A stretch of DNA of 64,000 nucleotides from Thiomicrorhabdus sp033238645 (GTDB lineage: Bacteria > Pseudomonadota > Gammaproteobacteria > Thiomicrospirales > Thiomicrospiraceae): contig BQXR01000001.1 of NCBI GenBank assembly GCA_033238645.1, positions 62,001-126,000 on the forward strand, in the 5' to 3' direction. Below, piece after piece: positions 24,402 through 34,111 of this stretch (its first letter is position 1; the number at the start of each line of letters is the position of its first letter). The notes beneath the pieces are model-generated. The model did no database searches. It had not been told where the DNA came from and saw only the letters and a program-made list of their open reading frames with translations. Both the position numbers and the translations under genes were made by a program.

Positions 24402-25499
24402 ATGTTTACACGTAGATTTGTCATTATTTTGGCATTGTTGATGATTTGGAGTAGTTACTCTTATGCAGAGCGCGTAAAAGATATTGCGAATGTCGGTGGT
24501 GTCCGATCTAACCATTTAGTTGGATATGGCTTAGTTGTTGGTTTGACAGGTTCGGGTGATAAAACACCCTTTGCAGAGCAAAGCTTATTAAGTATGTTGA
24601 ATAAGTTTGGAATTCACATGCCACCAGGGGTTAAAACAAATGCAAAAAATATTGCTGCTGTTGCTGTTCACTCTGAGTTGCCTGCTTTTGCAAAGCCTGG
24701 TCAAAAAATAGATATTACAGTCTCCTCTTTAGGTAATGCGAAAAGCTTACGTGGTGGGACTCTTATATTAACGCCGATGAAAGGGGTTGATGGAAATGTC
24801 TACGCACTGGCTCAAGGAAATTTAGTGGTTGGGGGGTTAGATGCAAGTGGTGCAGATGGTTCAAAAATTACAATTAATGTACCGAGTGTTGGTCGAATCC
24901 CTAATGGAGCAATGGTAGAAAGAGCGGTAAATACTGGATTTGAGCTAGGAAATACCATAAGCTTAAACTTGAAAACCTCCGATTTTACAACAGCTTCTAA
25001 TTTAGAAAAAGCAATTAATGACTTGTTAGGAGAGGGTACCGCCAGTGCCTTAGATGGAAATACGGTGGAAGTTTTGGCACCCAGAATAGCTTCTCAAAGA
25101 GTCTCTTTTTTATCAATTCTAGAAAATATTGAAGTGACTCCTGGAGAAGGAGCCGCTAAAATTATTGTTAACTCAAGAACAGGGACAGTTGTGATTGGGC
25201 AAAACGTACGGGTTAGTCCAGCAGCGGTTACACATGGAGGCTTGACGGTTAAAATTACTGAAGCCTTAGGTGTCTCTCAAGCAAGCGCATTTGCGGGGGG
25301 AAATACTGTAGTTGTACCTAACTCTGCTGTGAATATTGATCAGGGCGATGGACATATGTTTAAAATGCCTAGAGGCGTTTCGTTAGATGACATTATTCAG
25401 GCAGTGAATAAAGTGGGTGCAGCTCCTGGTGACTTGGTTGCCATTCTTGAAGCACTTAAACAGTCTGGTGCTTTGAAAGCTGATTTAATGATTATTTAG
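24402..25499 (+). CDS. flgI: FlgI, P-ring protein
   Basis: Periplasmic ring subunit around the rod. Signal peptide ending SYA before ERVKDI, then NVGGVRSNHLVGYGLVVGLTGSGDKTPF and the conserved GDLVAILEALKQSGALKADLMI end. 365 residues, usual length. First gene of the sigma-54 operon with flgJ, flgK and flgL. Confidence 0.97.
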   Translation: MFTRRFVIILALLMIWSSYSYAERVKDIANVGGVRSNHLVGYGLVVGLTGSGDKTPFAEQSLLSMLNKFGIHMPPGVKTNAKNIAAVAVHSELPAFAKPGQKIDITVSSLGNAKSLRGGTLILTPMKGVDGNVYALAQGNLVVGGLDASGADGSKITINVPSVGRIPNGAMVERAVNTGFELGNTISLNLKTSDFTTASNLEKAINDLLGEGTASALDGNTVEVLAPRIASQRVSFLSILENIEVTPGEGAAKIIVNSRTGTVVIGQNVRVSPAAVTHGGLTVKITEALGVSQASAFAGGNTVVVPNSAVNIDQGDGHMFKMPRGVSLDDIIQAVNKVGAAPGDLVAILEALKQSGALKADLMII

Positions 25500-25519
25500 T
25501 CAGGAGGTGTGAGAATATT

Positions 25520-26020
25520 ATGAGTAATATGAATATGTTAACAAGCAGTTCTAGTCAGCAGGCACCGTTACAAGCGCACCAGAACTATACCGATGTGAGT
25601 GGTTTTCATCAGTTAAAGCAGCAAGCACGAGAAGACCAAGACTCTGCTTTAAAGTCTGTTGCGGTACAGTTTGAGGCTATTTTTGTCCAGCAGATATTGC
25701 AGGAAGCACGTAAGGTAAGTTTTGATGAAGGTTGGCTTGATGGTAATCAAGGTGATTTTTATAAAGATTGGTCTGACAAGCAACTTGCTCAAGATATTGC
25801 GGCTAAAGGAACTTTAGGTTTTGCCGATAACATTGTTAAGCAACTTACACCAAATATTCTAACAGTTTCACCTGAAAAAATGAGTGAAGCAAAGAGCCAA
25901 GACTCTGAACGAGGTAATAAAGGCAGCGACCTTCTTGCAGAAAGTGTCTCACAAGCAAACTCAACAGAGCATGCTCTGGCTTTAAGATTTTTGAAACAAC
26001 CAGAAAGCCAGTTGAAGTAA
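25520..26020 (+). CDS. flgJ: FlgJ, rod-binding form without muramidase domain
   Basis: Rod-cap/scaffold protein. Only the N-terminal rod-binding domain is present: VAVQFEAIFVQQILQEARK and DFYKDWSDKQLAQDIAAKGTLG. At 166 residues it lacks the C-terminal glucosaminidase domain that makes the enteric protein about 310 long. Ribosome site AGGAGGTG. A lytic transglycosylase gene after flgL in the same cluster could supply the missing peptidoglycan-cutting activity. Confidence 0.92.
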   Translation: MSNMNMLTSSSSQQAPLQAHQNYTDVSGFHQLKQQAREDQDSALKSVAVQFEAIFVQQILQEARKVSFDEGWLDGNQGDFYKDWSDKQLAQDIAAKGTLGFADNIVKQLTPNILTVSPEKMSEAKSQDSERGNKGSDLLAESVSQANSTEHALALRFLKQPESQLK

Positions 26021-26060
26021 CGGCATATTTGTGATGCTGACCAGATAAAAGGATTGAATT

Positions 26061-27890
26061 ATGAGCGACATGTTAATGATCGGTACCACCGCGGCTAGCT
26101 CTTTTAAAAGAGCATTAGAAGTGACTGGGCATAACGTGGCCAATGTGAGCACTGAAGGTTATAGCCGCCAGCGTGCTGTGTTCAGCAGCAATTCACTACA
26201 AATTGTGGGTGGAGTACAAAATGGTGGGGGTGTTCGAGTTGATAATATTGAGCGCGTTCAAGCAGACTATATTCAGAGTCAGTTGGTTAATACTAACTCA
26301 AAGGTGACTAGTTATGAAGAGAGCCTTCAGCTAGGAAAACAAGTAGAAGGTATTATTTCTGGTAATGATGCGGGGACACAAGAGTTTCTCCAGCGTTATT
26401 TTGACTCAATGCAAAACCTATCCTCTAACCCCACCTCTAATGTAAACCGTCAACTGGTTATTGACGAGGCTTATAACCTTGAGGGCCATATTGGGAATTT
26501 GACATCAGTACTATCAGGGAATGATGATGATGTTAATAGACAGCTCCAAACAACTGTTACAGAAGTAAATTACCGTATAGATATTGTCGCAGCGATTAAT
26601 GAAGAAGTTGATGCTGCGATACGAGGTGGCTCACAGTTACCTAATGATTTATTAGATCAGCGTGATCAAGCAATATTAGAGTTAAGTGACTATCTTGATG
26701 TTACGACTTATAAACAGGACGATGGTACGATTTCTCTTTATACCGGTGGAGGGAAGCTTCCATTAGTGAGTGGTGGTTATGTTACTCATTTAGAGTCTGG
26801 TTTAGGTAGGTTTTCTAATGAAGATCGTCAAGAGGTATACATGTCGATTGGCGGTATGCGTCAAGATATTGGAGATTTGATTAATGGTGGGCGTTTAGGT
26901 GGTATTTTAGATTTTCGTGAAAATATGCTAGATCCTGCTAAAAATGATTTAGGGGTAATGTTGAATGGCTTAGTTGCTGGTACAAACTGGCAGCATTACC
27001 AAGGTTATGATATGAACGGTGATGCTGGTGATAATATTTTTGAGCCTCTAAATATTACCGCGGTGAAAAGTCGGAATAACGATGTCGGTAGTGATGATGG
27101 TACTGCGATCTCTATTCAATTTAACCCTGCTCAGCCTGCTGGAGCACCAAGTACGCCACCATTTAATCCTGCGGGGTTACAACCTGCAACCTATGGAGAT
27201 AAAGAAACTTATTTAGAAAATGCTTTTGACAGTATTGGTAATATGAAGGCTGATGAGTATATTCTAACTTATGATGGTGCTAACTTTATTGTGACGGATC
27301 GTGCGACAGACAGTGTTCGTGGCTCGGTTGCCCCTGGTACACCAGTTGAGATTGATGGTTTAGAATTTTCAGTCAATCCAGCGGGTACTTTTTCAGCGGG
27401 TGATAGTTATATCATGAAGCCGCACCAAGCCATTTTTGAACAGTTTACTTTATCATTAACAGACCCAGATAAAATTGCGGCCAGAGGACAGTCTCCTGTT
27501 GACTCAAACTCTGATGGCTCTATATTGGACGAGGTTCCCTCTGCCGCTGCACTTGGAGATAATGTGAATGTTGCAAACTTAGGAAGCCTAGGTAGTAAAA
27601 AAATGTTGTATTCTGATGCATTAAATACCCCAACAGTTACTTTTTTGGGAGGCTACTCTAAAATGGCAACAGGCATTGGTATGTATGTTCAGGGTACGGA
27701 GGTTAAGCTAGAAGCACAGACGACTGTTTACCAGCAAATAGTAGATAGACGAGAGTCTTATTCTGGTGTAAGTTTGGATGAGGAAGCTGCTAACTTGGTT
27801 AAATTTCAACAAGCTTATGAGGCTGCAGCGCAAATTATATCAACCTCACAGTTAATATTCGATACCTTAATGAGAGCGGTAAGAGGATAA
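26061..27890 (+). CDS. flgK: FlgK, hook-filament junction protein 1
   Basis: N-terminal TAASSFKRALEVTGHNVANVSTEGYSRQRAVF and C-terminal DEEAANLVKFQQAYEAAAQIISTSQLIFDTL are diagnostic. 609 residues, slightly longer than enteric FlgK, with a variable central region (about 300-480). The next gene, flgL, starts four bases after the stop. Confidence 0.95.
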   Translation: MSDMLMIGTTAASSFKRALEVTGHNVANVSTEGYSRQRAVFSSNSLQIVGGVQNGGGVRVDNIERVQADYIQSQLVNTNSKVTSYEESLQLGKQVEGIISGNDAGTQEFLQRYFDSMQNLSSNPTSNVNRQLVIDEAYNLEGHIGNLTSVLSGNDDDVNRQLQTTVTEVNYRIDIVAAINEEVDAAIRGGSQLPNDLLDQRDQAILELSDYLDVTTYKQDDGTISLYTGGGKLPLVSGGYVTHLESGLGRFSNEDRQEVYMSIGGMRQDIGDLINGGRLGGILDFRENMLDPAKNDLGVMLNGLVAGTNWQHYQGYDMNGDAGDNIFEPLNITAVKSRNNDVGSDDGTAISIQFNPAQPAGAPSTPPFNPAGLQPATYGDKETYLENAFDSIGNMKADEYILTYDGANFIVTDRATDSVRGSVAPGTPVEIDGLEFSVNPAGTFSAGDSYIMKPHQAIFEQFTLSLTDPDKIAARGQSPVDSNSDGSILDEVPSAAALGDNVNVANLGSLGSKKMLYSDALNTPTVTFLGGYSKMATGIGMYVQGTEVKLEAQTTVYQQIVDRRESYSGVSLDEEAANLVKFQQAYEAAAQIISTSQLIFDTLMRAVRG

Positions 27891-27894
27891 AGAT

Positions 27895-28956
27895 ATGAGA
27901 GTTTCAACAAATCAATTTCACAGTCAAGGTATTAACTCAATACAGAAGCATCAAGAAGAGTTATTAGACCTTCAAATTAAGTTAAGTACAGGAAAGCGAG
28001 TGAATAAAGCTAGTGATGATCCTGTTGCGACCAGTCAAATTCACTCTCTGAATCGTACTATGAGTACTATTGAACAATATGCCCGAAATGGTGAGTTTGC
28101 TAAAACTCAGCTAGTTCTGGAGGAAACGACAATTTCTGATACCACAGACTCATTACAAAGAGCTCGAGAGTTAGGTGTTCAAATGCTTAACGGTGTCTAC
28201 AATGATGAGAACCGTCAAGCAGCTGCTGAGGAAGTTGGGCAAATTATTTCTCAAGTTCGAAATATGATGAATTATACAAGCTCGGAAGGGGAGTTTTTAT
28301 TTGCGGGCGGGGATGTTGATAAACAGCCTTATGCCTCTGATACAGCAACTTATGATGATACATCGACCGTTCCTATTGAAACAGCAACTGGATTTTACTC
28401 TTACATTGGTAATTTACCTCCTGCAGATGCAAATTTTTCAGCAACAGCCAATTATGGTTCTCGCTTTGTTCAAATAGGGTTTGATGCAGATAATAAGATA
28501 GACCCTGATGATAGAGGAGATGCTGCTCGAGTACGGATTACGGATAATGGTTCTGATGTTTTTGATATTCCTGGGGGGGCTCTTTCATTAGCTCAGTATG
28601 ATGATGGCTCAGGAAATACACCAGACAGTAATATATTAAATGTTTTGATTGAAATGGAGCGTAACCTGGTATCAGGTGAACCTCTAACAGATGATATTGT
28701 TGCGGATATTTCGTCTAGCATAGCAAAGTTAACACAAGTACGATCTGAAATTGGGGGTCGACAAAATCGTATTGAGTCTCAATATGATGCTGGTGAAAAC
28801 TTTAAGTTAACATTAACAGAAAGAAAATCAAGCTTGGAAGATCTAGATGTTATAGCTGGAATTTCTGATTTCACTAGGACTGAAAATGCTTTAGAAGTAG
28901 CACAACAAGTCTTTAGTAAGGTGCAGAGTTTATCCCTGTTTAACTATATTCGGTAA
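27895..28956 (+). CDS. flgL: FlgL, hook-filament junction protein 3
   Basis: Flagellin-like ends: QGINSIQKHQEELLDLQIKLSTGKRVNKASDDP and LEVAQQVFSKVQSLSLFNYI. 353 residues. A seven-G run (28573-28579) in the middle codes for Pro-Gly-Gly-Ala without the flanking TGCT motif. Ends at the hairpin at 29002. Confidence 0.94.
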   Translation: MRVSTNQFHSQGINSIQKHQEELLDLQIKLSTGKRVNKASDDPVATSQIHSLNRTMSTIEQYARNGEFAKTQLVLEETTISDTTDSLQRARELGVQMLNGVYNDENRQAAAEEVGQIISQVRNMMNYTSSEGEFLFAGGDVDKQPYASDTATYDDTSTVPIETATGFYSYIGNLPPADANFSATANYGSRFVQIGFDADNKIDPDDRGDAARVRITDNGSDVFDIPGGALSLAQYDDGSGNTPDSNILNVLIEMERNLVSGEPLTDDIVADISSSIAKLTQVRSEIGGRQNRIESQYDAGENFKLTLTERKSSLEDLDVIAGISDFTRTENALEVAQQVFSKVQSLSLFNYIR

Positions 28957-29001
28957 GTCGAATTTTTGACATAGTAAAGTTGGTATTAGAATTGCTCAAA
29001 G

Positions 29002-29023
29002 CCTCCTAACGGAGGTTTTTTTT
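29002..29023 (+). terminator. Terminator of flgIJKL, overlapping the ribosome site of the next gene
   Basis: CCTCC (29002-29006), loop TAAC, GGAGG (29011-29015), then eight T. The 3' arm GGAGG is also the only good Shine-Dalgarno sequence before the GTG start at 29024. The hairpin would hide the ribosome site, and the T run forms the spacer. Termination and start of the transglycosylase are therefore linked. Confidence 0.8.
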
Positions 29024-30244
29024 GTGCCAAAAAATAATATTTCAATTAGGATTTTATCGGCCATGTGGTTGTTTGGAGTGATACTAAGTGCCTATATGAT
29101 GAGCTTACAGGCTAAGGATATACCTGCCAGTAATGCACTGAATCTTCCTGATTCTGTCGCAACGACCTCCAATGAAGAGCCTGTTAATCGTGACCATTGT
29201 TGTAACAGTCTGCATGCTAGCGCTAAGCGTAGTGATTTAATCCAAGTTGCTTCTGCCGAACTTAAAACGCTTTCTGTACAATTACAGCCGGAAATACCTT
29301 TATTACCAGAGACCACTCAGAGCCTAGAAGTTCATAATTCGTTAGTTAAAGCTATACCTACGAACCAGGTAGAACAACCTCTGCTTGTTGTTTATCCTGA
29401 AGAGTTAGTTTTTAAATTTGCTAAAGAACTGGCAACTAAGAAAAATTTAAAGCGGGCTATTGCTCGGTTACTATTAAGTGCAGACCCCTATAGTGAACAG
29501 GACTGGTTAAGCCAAGCTCCGTTATCTTTAAATAAAATTCCTTATTTATATAAAAAGGTATTGGACCATAATAATAAACCTATGCGTTACCCTTTTGCAG
29601 TTTATCAATATGTTGAGTTTTTATTAGAGAATTCACTTGTTGAATCTCGAGAGGGGGGGGGATTTGTTTTATTACATATCCCTGTTAGTCAGAAAAGCTT
29701 AAGTGTACCAGTGCAACAGTATAATCATTATGTTTCGAACTATGCCTCACAGTTTAAAGTCGCCCCTGAACTTGTATTTGCAATAATGGAAGTAGAAAGC
29801 AGTTTTAACCCCAAAGCGGTTAGTAAGTCCAATGCTTTGGGGTTGATGCAAATAAAAGCAGATACTGCTGGAAGAGATGTATACGCATCTGTTGATTTTA
29901 AAATAGGAAAACCAAGTAGAACTGAGCTTTTTGATGAGCAGAGCAATATTCGAATGGGAACGGCTTACATGGGGTTACTGAAACATGAATATTTGGGAGA
30001 GGTTAGAAATGCTAAAAATAGAGAGATGTTATTGATTTCATCCTATAACGGCGGTATCTCGACTGTGCTAAAGCTTTTTGGAGAAACGTCAGAAAAGGCC
30101 ATTCAGCGTATTAATCAAATGCAGCCCAGACAGGTTTACCGTAGCTTACGGTATGAACTTACCTCTGATGAAACTAGGCACTATTTAGATAAAGTCTTAA
30201 AAATGAAGGCTAAATATAGTGAATTATTAGCTTTTAATACTTAA
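29024..30244 (+). CDS. MltC-like lytic murein transglycosylase
   Basis: Soluble or membrane-tethered SLT-family enzyme that cleaves peptidoglycan at MurNAc. N-terminal signal or anchor segment (about 10-28) after a GTG start, a variable region, then the SLT domain from about residue 240: VAPELVFAIMEVESSFNP (catalytic Glu258), SNALGLMQIKADTAGRD, NIRMGTAYMGLL, SSYNGGISTVLKLF and YLDKVLKMKAKY, in the MltC order. A nine-G run (29653-29661) encodes Gly-Gly-Gly. Its position directly after flgL suggests it opens the wall for the flagellum in place of the missing FlgJ domain. Confidence 0.85.
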   Translation: MPKNNISIRILSAMWLFGVILSAYMMSLQAKDIPASNALNLPDSVATTSNEEPVNRDHCCNSLHASAKRSDLIQVASAELKTLSVQLQPEIPLLPETTQSLEVHNSLVKAIPTNQVEQPLLVVYPEELVFKFAKELATKKNLKRAIARLLLSADPYSEQDWLSQAPLSLNKIPYLYKKVLDHNNKPMRYPFAVYQYVEFLLENSLVESREGGGFVLLHIPVSQKSLSVPVQQYNHYVSNYASQFKVAPELVFAIMEVESSFNPKAVSKSNALGLMQIKADTAGRDVYASVDFKIGKPSRTELFDEQSNIRMGTAYMGLLKHEYLGEVRNAKNREMLLISSYNGGISTVLKLFGETSEKAIQRINQMQPRQVYRSLRYELTSDETRHYLDKVLKMKAKYSELLAFNT

Positions 30245-30317
30245 GTCTCTTGCCGCAAAAGTCAGATTGACGTAACGTATCAATGATGTGATGAAATAAA
30301 CTAAATAAGTAAAGAAT

Positions 30318-31319
30318 ATGAATCAAAATTATTGGCATGGTAAACAGGTATTAGTGACTGGGGCAGATGGCTTTATTGGCTCTCACTTAGTTGAAGAGTT
30401 GGTCAGAGCAGGGGCAAAAGTTAGAGCTTTAGTAATTTATAACTCCTTTAACACCTGGGGTTGGTTGGATAGCTCAGATATTGTCAATGAGATTGAAGTC
30501 GTTTCTGGTGATGTTCGCGATCCTTTTCTTTGTAAACAAATTACTAAAGATTGCCATACTGTTTTTCATTTAGCAGCATTAATTGCCATTCCTTACTCCT
30601 ATGTCGCGCCTAACTCTTATGTTGAAACCAATGTAAATGGTACTCTGAATATGGCTCAGGCCTGCTTAGATAACGGTGTTCAGCGTTTTATGCATACCTC
30701 TACCTCAGAGGTTTATGGTACGGCTCAATATGTTCCGATAGATGAAAAGCATCCTCTGCAGCCGCAATCACCTTATAGTGCCAGCAAAATAGGTGCTGAT
30801 GCCATGGCCATGTCCTACTTTAATACCTTTGAAATGCCTGTCTGTATCGCGCGTCCTTTTAATACCTATGGCCCAAGACAATCTGCCAGAGCAGTCATTC
30901 CAACCATTATTACTCAAATAGCCAATGGCATGAAAGAGATCAAGCTTGGCGATACCTCTCCGACTCGCGACTTTAATTATGTAACAGATACCTGCCAAGG
31001 CATGATGGCCATAGCACAGTCTGAGCAAACGATTGGTGAGACGATTAATATAGGTTCAAATTTTGAGATCTCTGTGCAAGACACTTTAGAGTTAATCAAA
31101 GAGATTATGGGTAGTGATGTGCTGTTTGTAACTGATGAGCAGCGTTTGCGACCAAAGGACTCTGAGGTCTTTAGGCTCTGGTGTGATAATAAACTGATTA
31201 AAGAGTTAACTGACTTCTCCCCTCAGTATGATATTAGAGCGGGTTTAGAACAGACGATTGATTGGTTTACCAAAGCTGAAAATCTAAAGCACTATAAGGC
31301 CAATATCTATAATGTTTGA
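30318..31319 (+). CDS. legB: LegB, sugar-nucleotide 4,6-dehydratase of legionaminic acid synthesis
   Basis: SDR-fold NAD-dependent dehydratase that turns GDP-GlcNAc into the 4-keto-6-deoxy intermediate (by analogy with C. jejuni and Legionella). N-terminal nucleotide motif GADGFIGSHL, TSTSEVYGTA, catalytic Tyr153-x3-Lys157 (YSASK), and PFNTYGPRQSARAVIPTII. 333 residues. The last bases overlap legC by eight. First of the leg genes; the 73 bases after the transglycosylase hold no sure promoter. Confidence 0.9.
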   Translation: MNQNYWHGKQVLVTGADGFIGSHLVEELVRAGAKVRALVIYNSFNTWGWLDSSDIVNEIEVVSGDVRDPFLCKQITKDCHTVFHLAALIAIPYSYVAPNSYVETNVNGTLNMAQACLDNGVQRFMHTSTSEVYGTAQYVPIDEKHPLQPQSPYSASKIGADAMAMSYFNTFEMPVCIARPFNTYGPRQSARAVIPTIITQIANGMKEIKLGDTSPTRDFNYVTDTCQGMMAIAQSEQTIGETINIGSNFEISVQDTLELIKEIMGSDVLFVTDEQRLRPKDSEVFRLWCDNKLIKELTDFSPQYDIRAGLEQTIDWFTKAENLKHYKANIYNV

Positions 31320-32457
31320 TCCGATCATGCAGGCTGTTCGTCAAGTCTATGGCAACGGCTTTGTTCCGCTACATGTCCCCTGTTTTTCTCAGCTAGAAAA
31401 AGATCATCTCAATGCCTGTATAGATTCCACTTTTGTCTCATCAGTGGGCAAGTTTGTCGATCAGTTTGAAGATGAAGTAGCTGCTTTTACGGGAGCAAAA
31501 CATGCTGTTGCAGTGGTTAACGGCACCTTAGGTCTTTTTCTAGGCTTGCGTGTGGTGGGTGTGCAAGCGAATGATCTGGTACTTACTCAGTCTCTTACTT
31601 TTGTAGCTACACCTAATGCTATTAAAATGCTGGGTGCTGAGCCTGTTTTTCTAGATGTATCAACTGAGACGCTAGGCTTATCTTATGACAGCTTACAACT
31701 CTTTTTAGAAACGCAAACCAGACAAGACAATAACTGCTGTGTACATAAAATTACAGGCCAAACAGTTTCGGCTTGTATGCCTATGCATACCTTGGGTATG
31801 CCTGCTGAAATTGACCGAATTGTTGAACTGTGCCACTCACATAATATAAAAGTGGTAGAAGATGCAGCAGAAAGCCTAGGCTCTTATTGGAAAGGTCAGC
31901 ATACGGGCACTTTTGGTGATGTGGGGGTCTTTAGTTTTAATGGTAATAAGATTCTGACCACTGGTGGTGGTGGCATGCTTGTGACAAATAATGCAGCCTT
32001 AGCTGATAAAGCCAAGCACTTAAGTACGACTGCCAAGATGCCTCATGCTTGGTTATTTGAGCATGATGAGATTGGTTATAACTTAAGAATGCCAAATTTA
32101 AATGCCGCATTAGGTGTTGCTCAAATGGCTAAGTTACCTGAGTTCTTAACTAAAAAACGTCAAATAGCGGAGTCTTATCAGCAAGCATTATCCAATCAAA
32201 CAGGCTTAAAGGTGTTACAAGAAAGCCTATTTGCAAAATCAAATTACTGGCTGAATGCCGTTTTGTTTGAAAATCCTACTGATAGAGATACTTTTTTAGC
32301 TGAATCTAACGCCTTAAATATTCAAACACGTCCGCTGTGGAGGCCTATGCATCAATTAGAAATTTATCAAAATTGTCTTAGAACTGAATTACCGAATACA
32401 GAGTACTTGGCTAGCCGTTTGGTTAATATTCCTAGTGGAGTAAAGTGTCATGCATAA
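31312..32457 (+). CDS. legC: LegC, PLP-dependent aminotransferase of legionaminic acid synthesis
   Basis: DegT/DnrJ/EryC1/StrS-family aminotransferase that makes the 4-amino sugar. Motifs: HAVAVVNGTLGLFLGL, VEDAAESLGSYW, and FSFNGNKILTTGGGG with the PLP lysine K213. 381 residues. The start overlaps the end of legB, and the end overlaps legH by eight bases, so the three are translationally coupled. Confidence 0.9.
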   Translation: MFDPIMQAVRQVYGNGFVPLHVPCFSQLEKDHLNACIDSTFVSSVGKFVDQFEDEVAAFTGAKHAVAVVNGTLGLFLGLRVVGVQANDLVLTQSLTFVATPNAIKMLGAEPVFLDVSTETLGLSYDSLQLFLETQTRQDNNCCVHKITGQTVSACMPMHTLGMPAEIDRIVELCHSHNIKVVEDAAESLGSYWKGQHTGTFGDVGVFSFNGNKILTTGGGGMLVTNNAALADKAKHLSTTAKMPHAWLFEHDEIGYNLRMPNLNAALGVAQMAKLPEFLTKKRQIAESYQQALSNQTGLKVLQESLFAKSNYWLNAVLFENPTDRDTFLAESNALNIQTRPLWRPMHQLEIYQNCLRTELPNTEYLASRLVNIPSGVKCHA

Positions 32458-33076
32458 AATACCGTTACTATTAATTGGTGGGGGTGGGCATTGCCGTAGC
32501 TGTATTGATGTGGTGGACGCGACAGGAGAGTATGAGATTGTTGGTATTGTTGAGGCGGATGGTGTTGTGCCTGATAATATGACGCCTTATGATTTAGTTG
32601 GGTTTGACTCAGACCTTCCAAGCTTGCTTCAAGAAACGCCGCACTGTCTCATTAGCGTTGGCCAAGTAAAGTCATCACAGGTACGTGAAAATTTATTTAT
32701 GGAACTGAAAGTGATGGGGGCGATTTTGCCCAGCATTATTTCTCCATCAGCGTATGTTTCTCCAACGGCTAAAGTTGGTGAAGGGTCAATTGTTATGCAC
32801 CAGGCCATGGTTAATGCTTATGCTCAAATTGGTTGTAACGTGATTGTTAATTCTCAGGCGCTTGTTGAGCATGATGCGGTGATCGCCAATCATTGTCATA
32901 TTTCAACAGGATCAAAAGTAAACGGTGAAGTGCTTATCGGAGAAGGCTGTTTAATTGGCAGTGGTTCGGTGATTAAACAGGGCGTAGAGTTGACTGATCA
33001 TGTTGTTATTGGGGCAGGCAGTTTAGTGTTAGAAAATATTCATCAGGCTGGTACCTGCGTTGGGCTGGTTAAATGA
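32450..33076 (+). CDS. legH: LegH-like sugar O/N-acetyltransferase (NeuD/PglD type)
   Basis: Left-handed beta-helix acetyltransferase. N-terminal Rossmann-like part LLLIGGGGHCRSCIDVV, then hexapeptide repeats (PTAKVGEGSIVMHQA, IGCNVIVNSQALVEHDAVIA, GEVLIGEGCLIGSGSVI). In the pathway it would acetylate the 4-amino sugar to give GDP-diNAc-bacillosamine. 208 residues. The neighbouring legC and legI make this role most likely. The donor would be acetyl-CoA, by family. Confidence 0.82.
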   Translation: MHKIPLLLIGGGGHCRSCIDVVDATGEYEIVGIVEADGVVPDNMTPYDLVGFDSDLPSLLQETPHCLISVGQVKSSQVRENLFMELKVMGAILPSIISPSAYVSPTAKVGEGSIVMHQAMVNAYAQIGCNVIVNSQALVEHDAVIANHCHISTGSKVNGEVLIGEGCLIGSGSVIKQGVELTDHVVIGAGSLVLENIHQAGTCVGLVK

Positions 33077-34071
33077 GCATATTTATTATCGCCGAGGCGG
33101 GTGTTAACCATAATGGTTCTATCGAGCAGGCTAAGAAGTTGGTAGATGCAGCCGTAACGGCTGGAGCTGATGCGGTTAAGTTTCAAACCTTTAAAACAGA
33201 GGCGCTTGTCACTGAATCAGCTCAACAGGCGAGTTATCAGACAGATAATACAGGGCAAAAAGAGAGTCAGTTCATGATGCTCAAACGCCTAGAATTGAGT
33301 GCATCCGATCATAAAATGCTGGTTGATTACTGCCAAGAAAAAAATATAGAATTTATGTCTACCCCTTTTGATGATGACAGTATCTTGCTGCTGCATGACT
33401 TAGGCATGAAGCGTTGGAAGATCCCTTCAGGGGAGTTGTTATCTGTACCTTATTTACGCAAGATCGCCAGTTATAATCAAACCACAATTCTTTCTACGGG
33501 AATGGGAGATTTAGATGAAGTTAAATTCTCCGTAAAAACCCTGTTAAATGCAGGTTTAGATAAAAGAAATCTGACCGTTTTACATGCCAATACCGCTTAT
33601 CCAACACCTTATCAAGATGTGAATTTAAATGTTATGGCAACTTTGGTAAAAGCGCTAGAGGTTGATATTGGTCTATCTGATCACTCTTTAGGTATTGAGG
33701 TACCTATAGCAGCCGTTGCGATGGGTGCAACGATCATAGAAAAGCACTTTACCTTAGATAAAACCTTACCAGGCCCCGATCATAGAGCAAGCCTTGAACC
33801 AGAAGAGCTTAAGGTAATGGTGCAGGCAATTCGTCATATTGAATTAGCGATGGGTTCCGATTGTAAAAAAGCATCGTCTTCTGAAAAGCAAAACAGAGCG
33901 GTTGCAAGAAAACGTATTGTTGCAAAAAAAATAATTGAGCAGGGCGAAGCCTTCACAGAACAGAACATAACTCTTAAAAGAAGTGATTCAGGACTGTTTG
34001 CTAAAGACTGGGATCAAGTACTCACTTTAACGGCGAAAATCAAATATCAACCAGGTGAAAGCATTGATTAA
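33073..34071 (+). CDS. legI: LegI, legionaminic acid synthase (NeuB family)
   Basis: Condenses a 2,4-diacetamido-trideoxymannose with phosphoenolpyruvate. N-terminal TIM barrel with FIIAEAGVNHNGSIEQAKKLVDAA, DAVKFQTFKTEALVT, IPSGELLSVPYLRKIA, and a C-terminal antifreeze-like SAF domain (SSSEKQNRAVARKRIVAKKII). 332 residues. Overlaps legH by four bases. Pseudaminic acid synthase is very similar, but the pathway context (LegB, LegC, LegG) points to legionaminic acid. Confidence 0.9.
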   Translation: MSIFIIAEAGVNHNGSIEQAKKLVDAAVTAGADAVKFQTFKTEALVTESAQQASYQTDNTGQKESQFMMLKRLELSASDHKMLVDYCQEKNIEFMSTPFDDDSILLLHDLGMKRWKIPSGELLSVPYLRKIASYNQTTILSTGMGDLDEVKFSVKTLLNAGLDKRNLTVLHANTAYPTPYQDVNLNVMATLVKALEVDIGLSDHSLGIEVPIAAVAMGATIIEKHFTLDKTLPGPDHRASLEPEELKVMVQAIRHIELAMGSDCKKASSSEKQNRAVARKRIVAKKIIEQGEAFTEQNITLKRSDSGLFAKDWDQVLTLTAKIKYQPGESID

Positions 34072-34111
34072 GCTTATGCCAATTAATAATCACTGTAGTA
34101 AGGGGTTGTAA

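Noticed and set aside
28573..28579. G7 run in flgL, and G7-G8 runs at 21937, 47703, 59686 and 62177
   Set aside because: They lack the TGCT flank and are simple Gly codons, so they were not counted as copies of the motif.
29653..29661. G9 run in the MltC-like gene
   Set aside because: Its flank is GAGA, not AGCA, so it is not a full copy of the motif, although it could slip.
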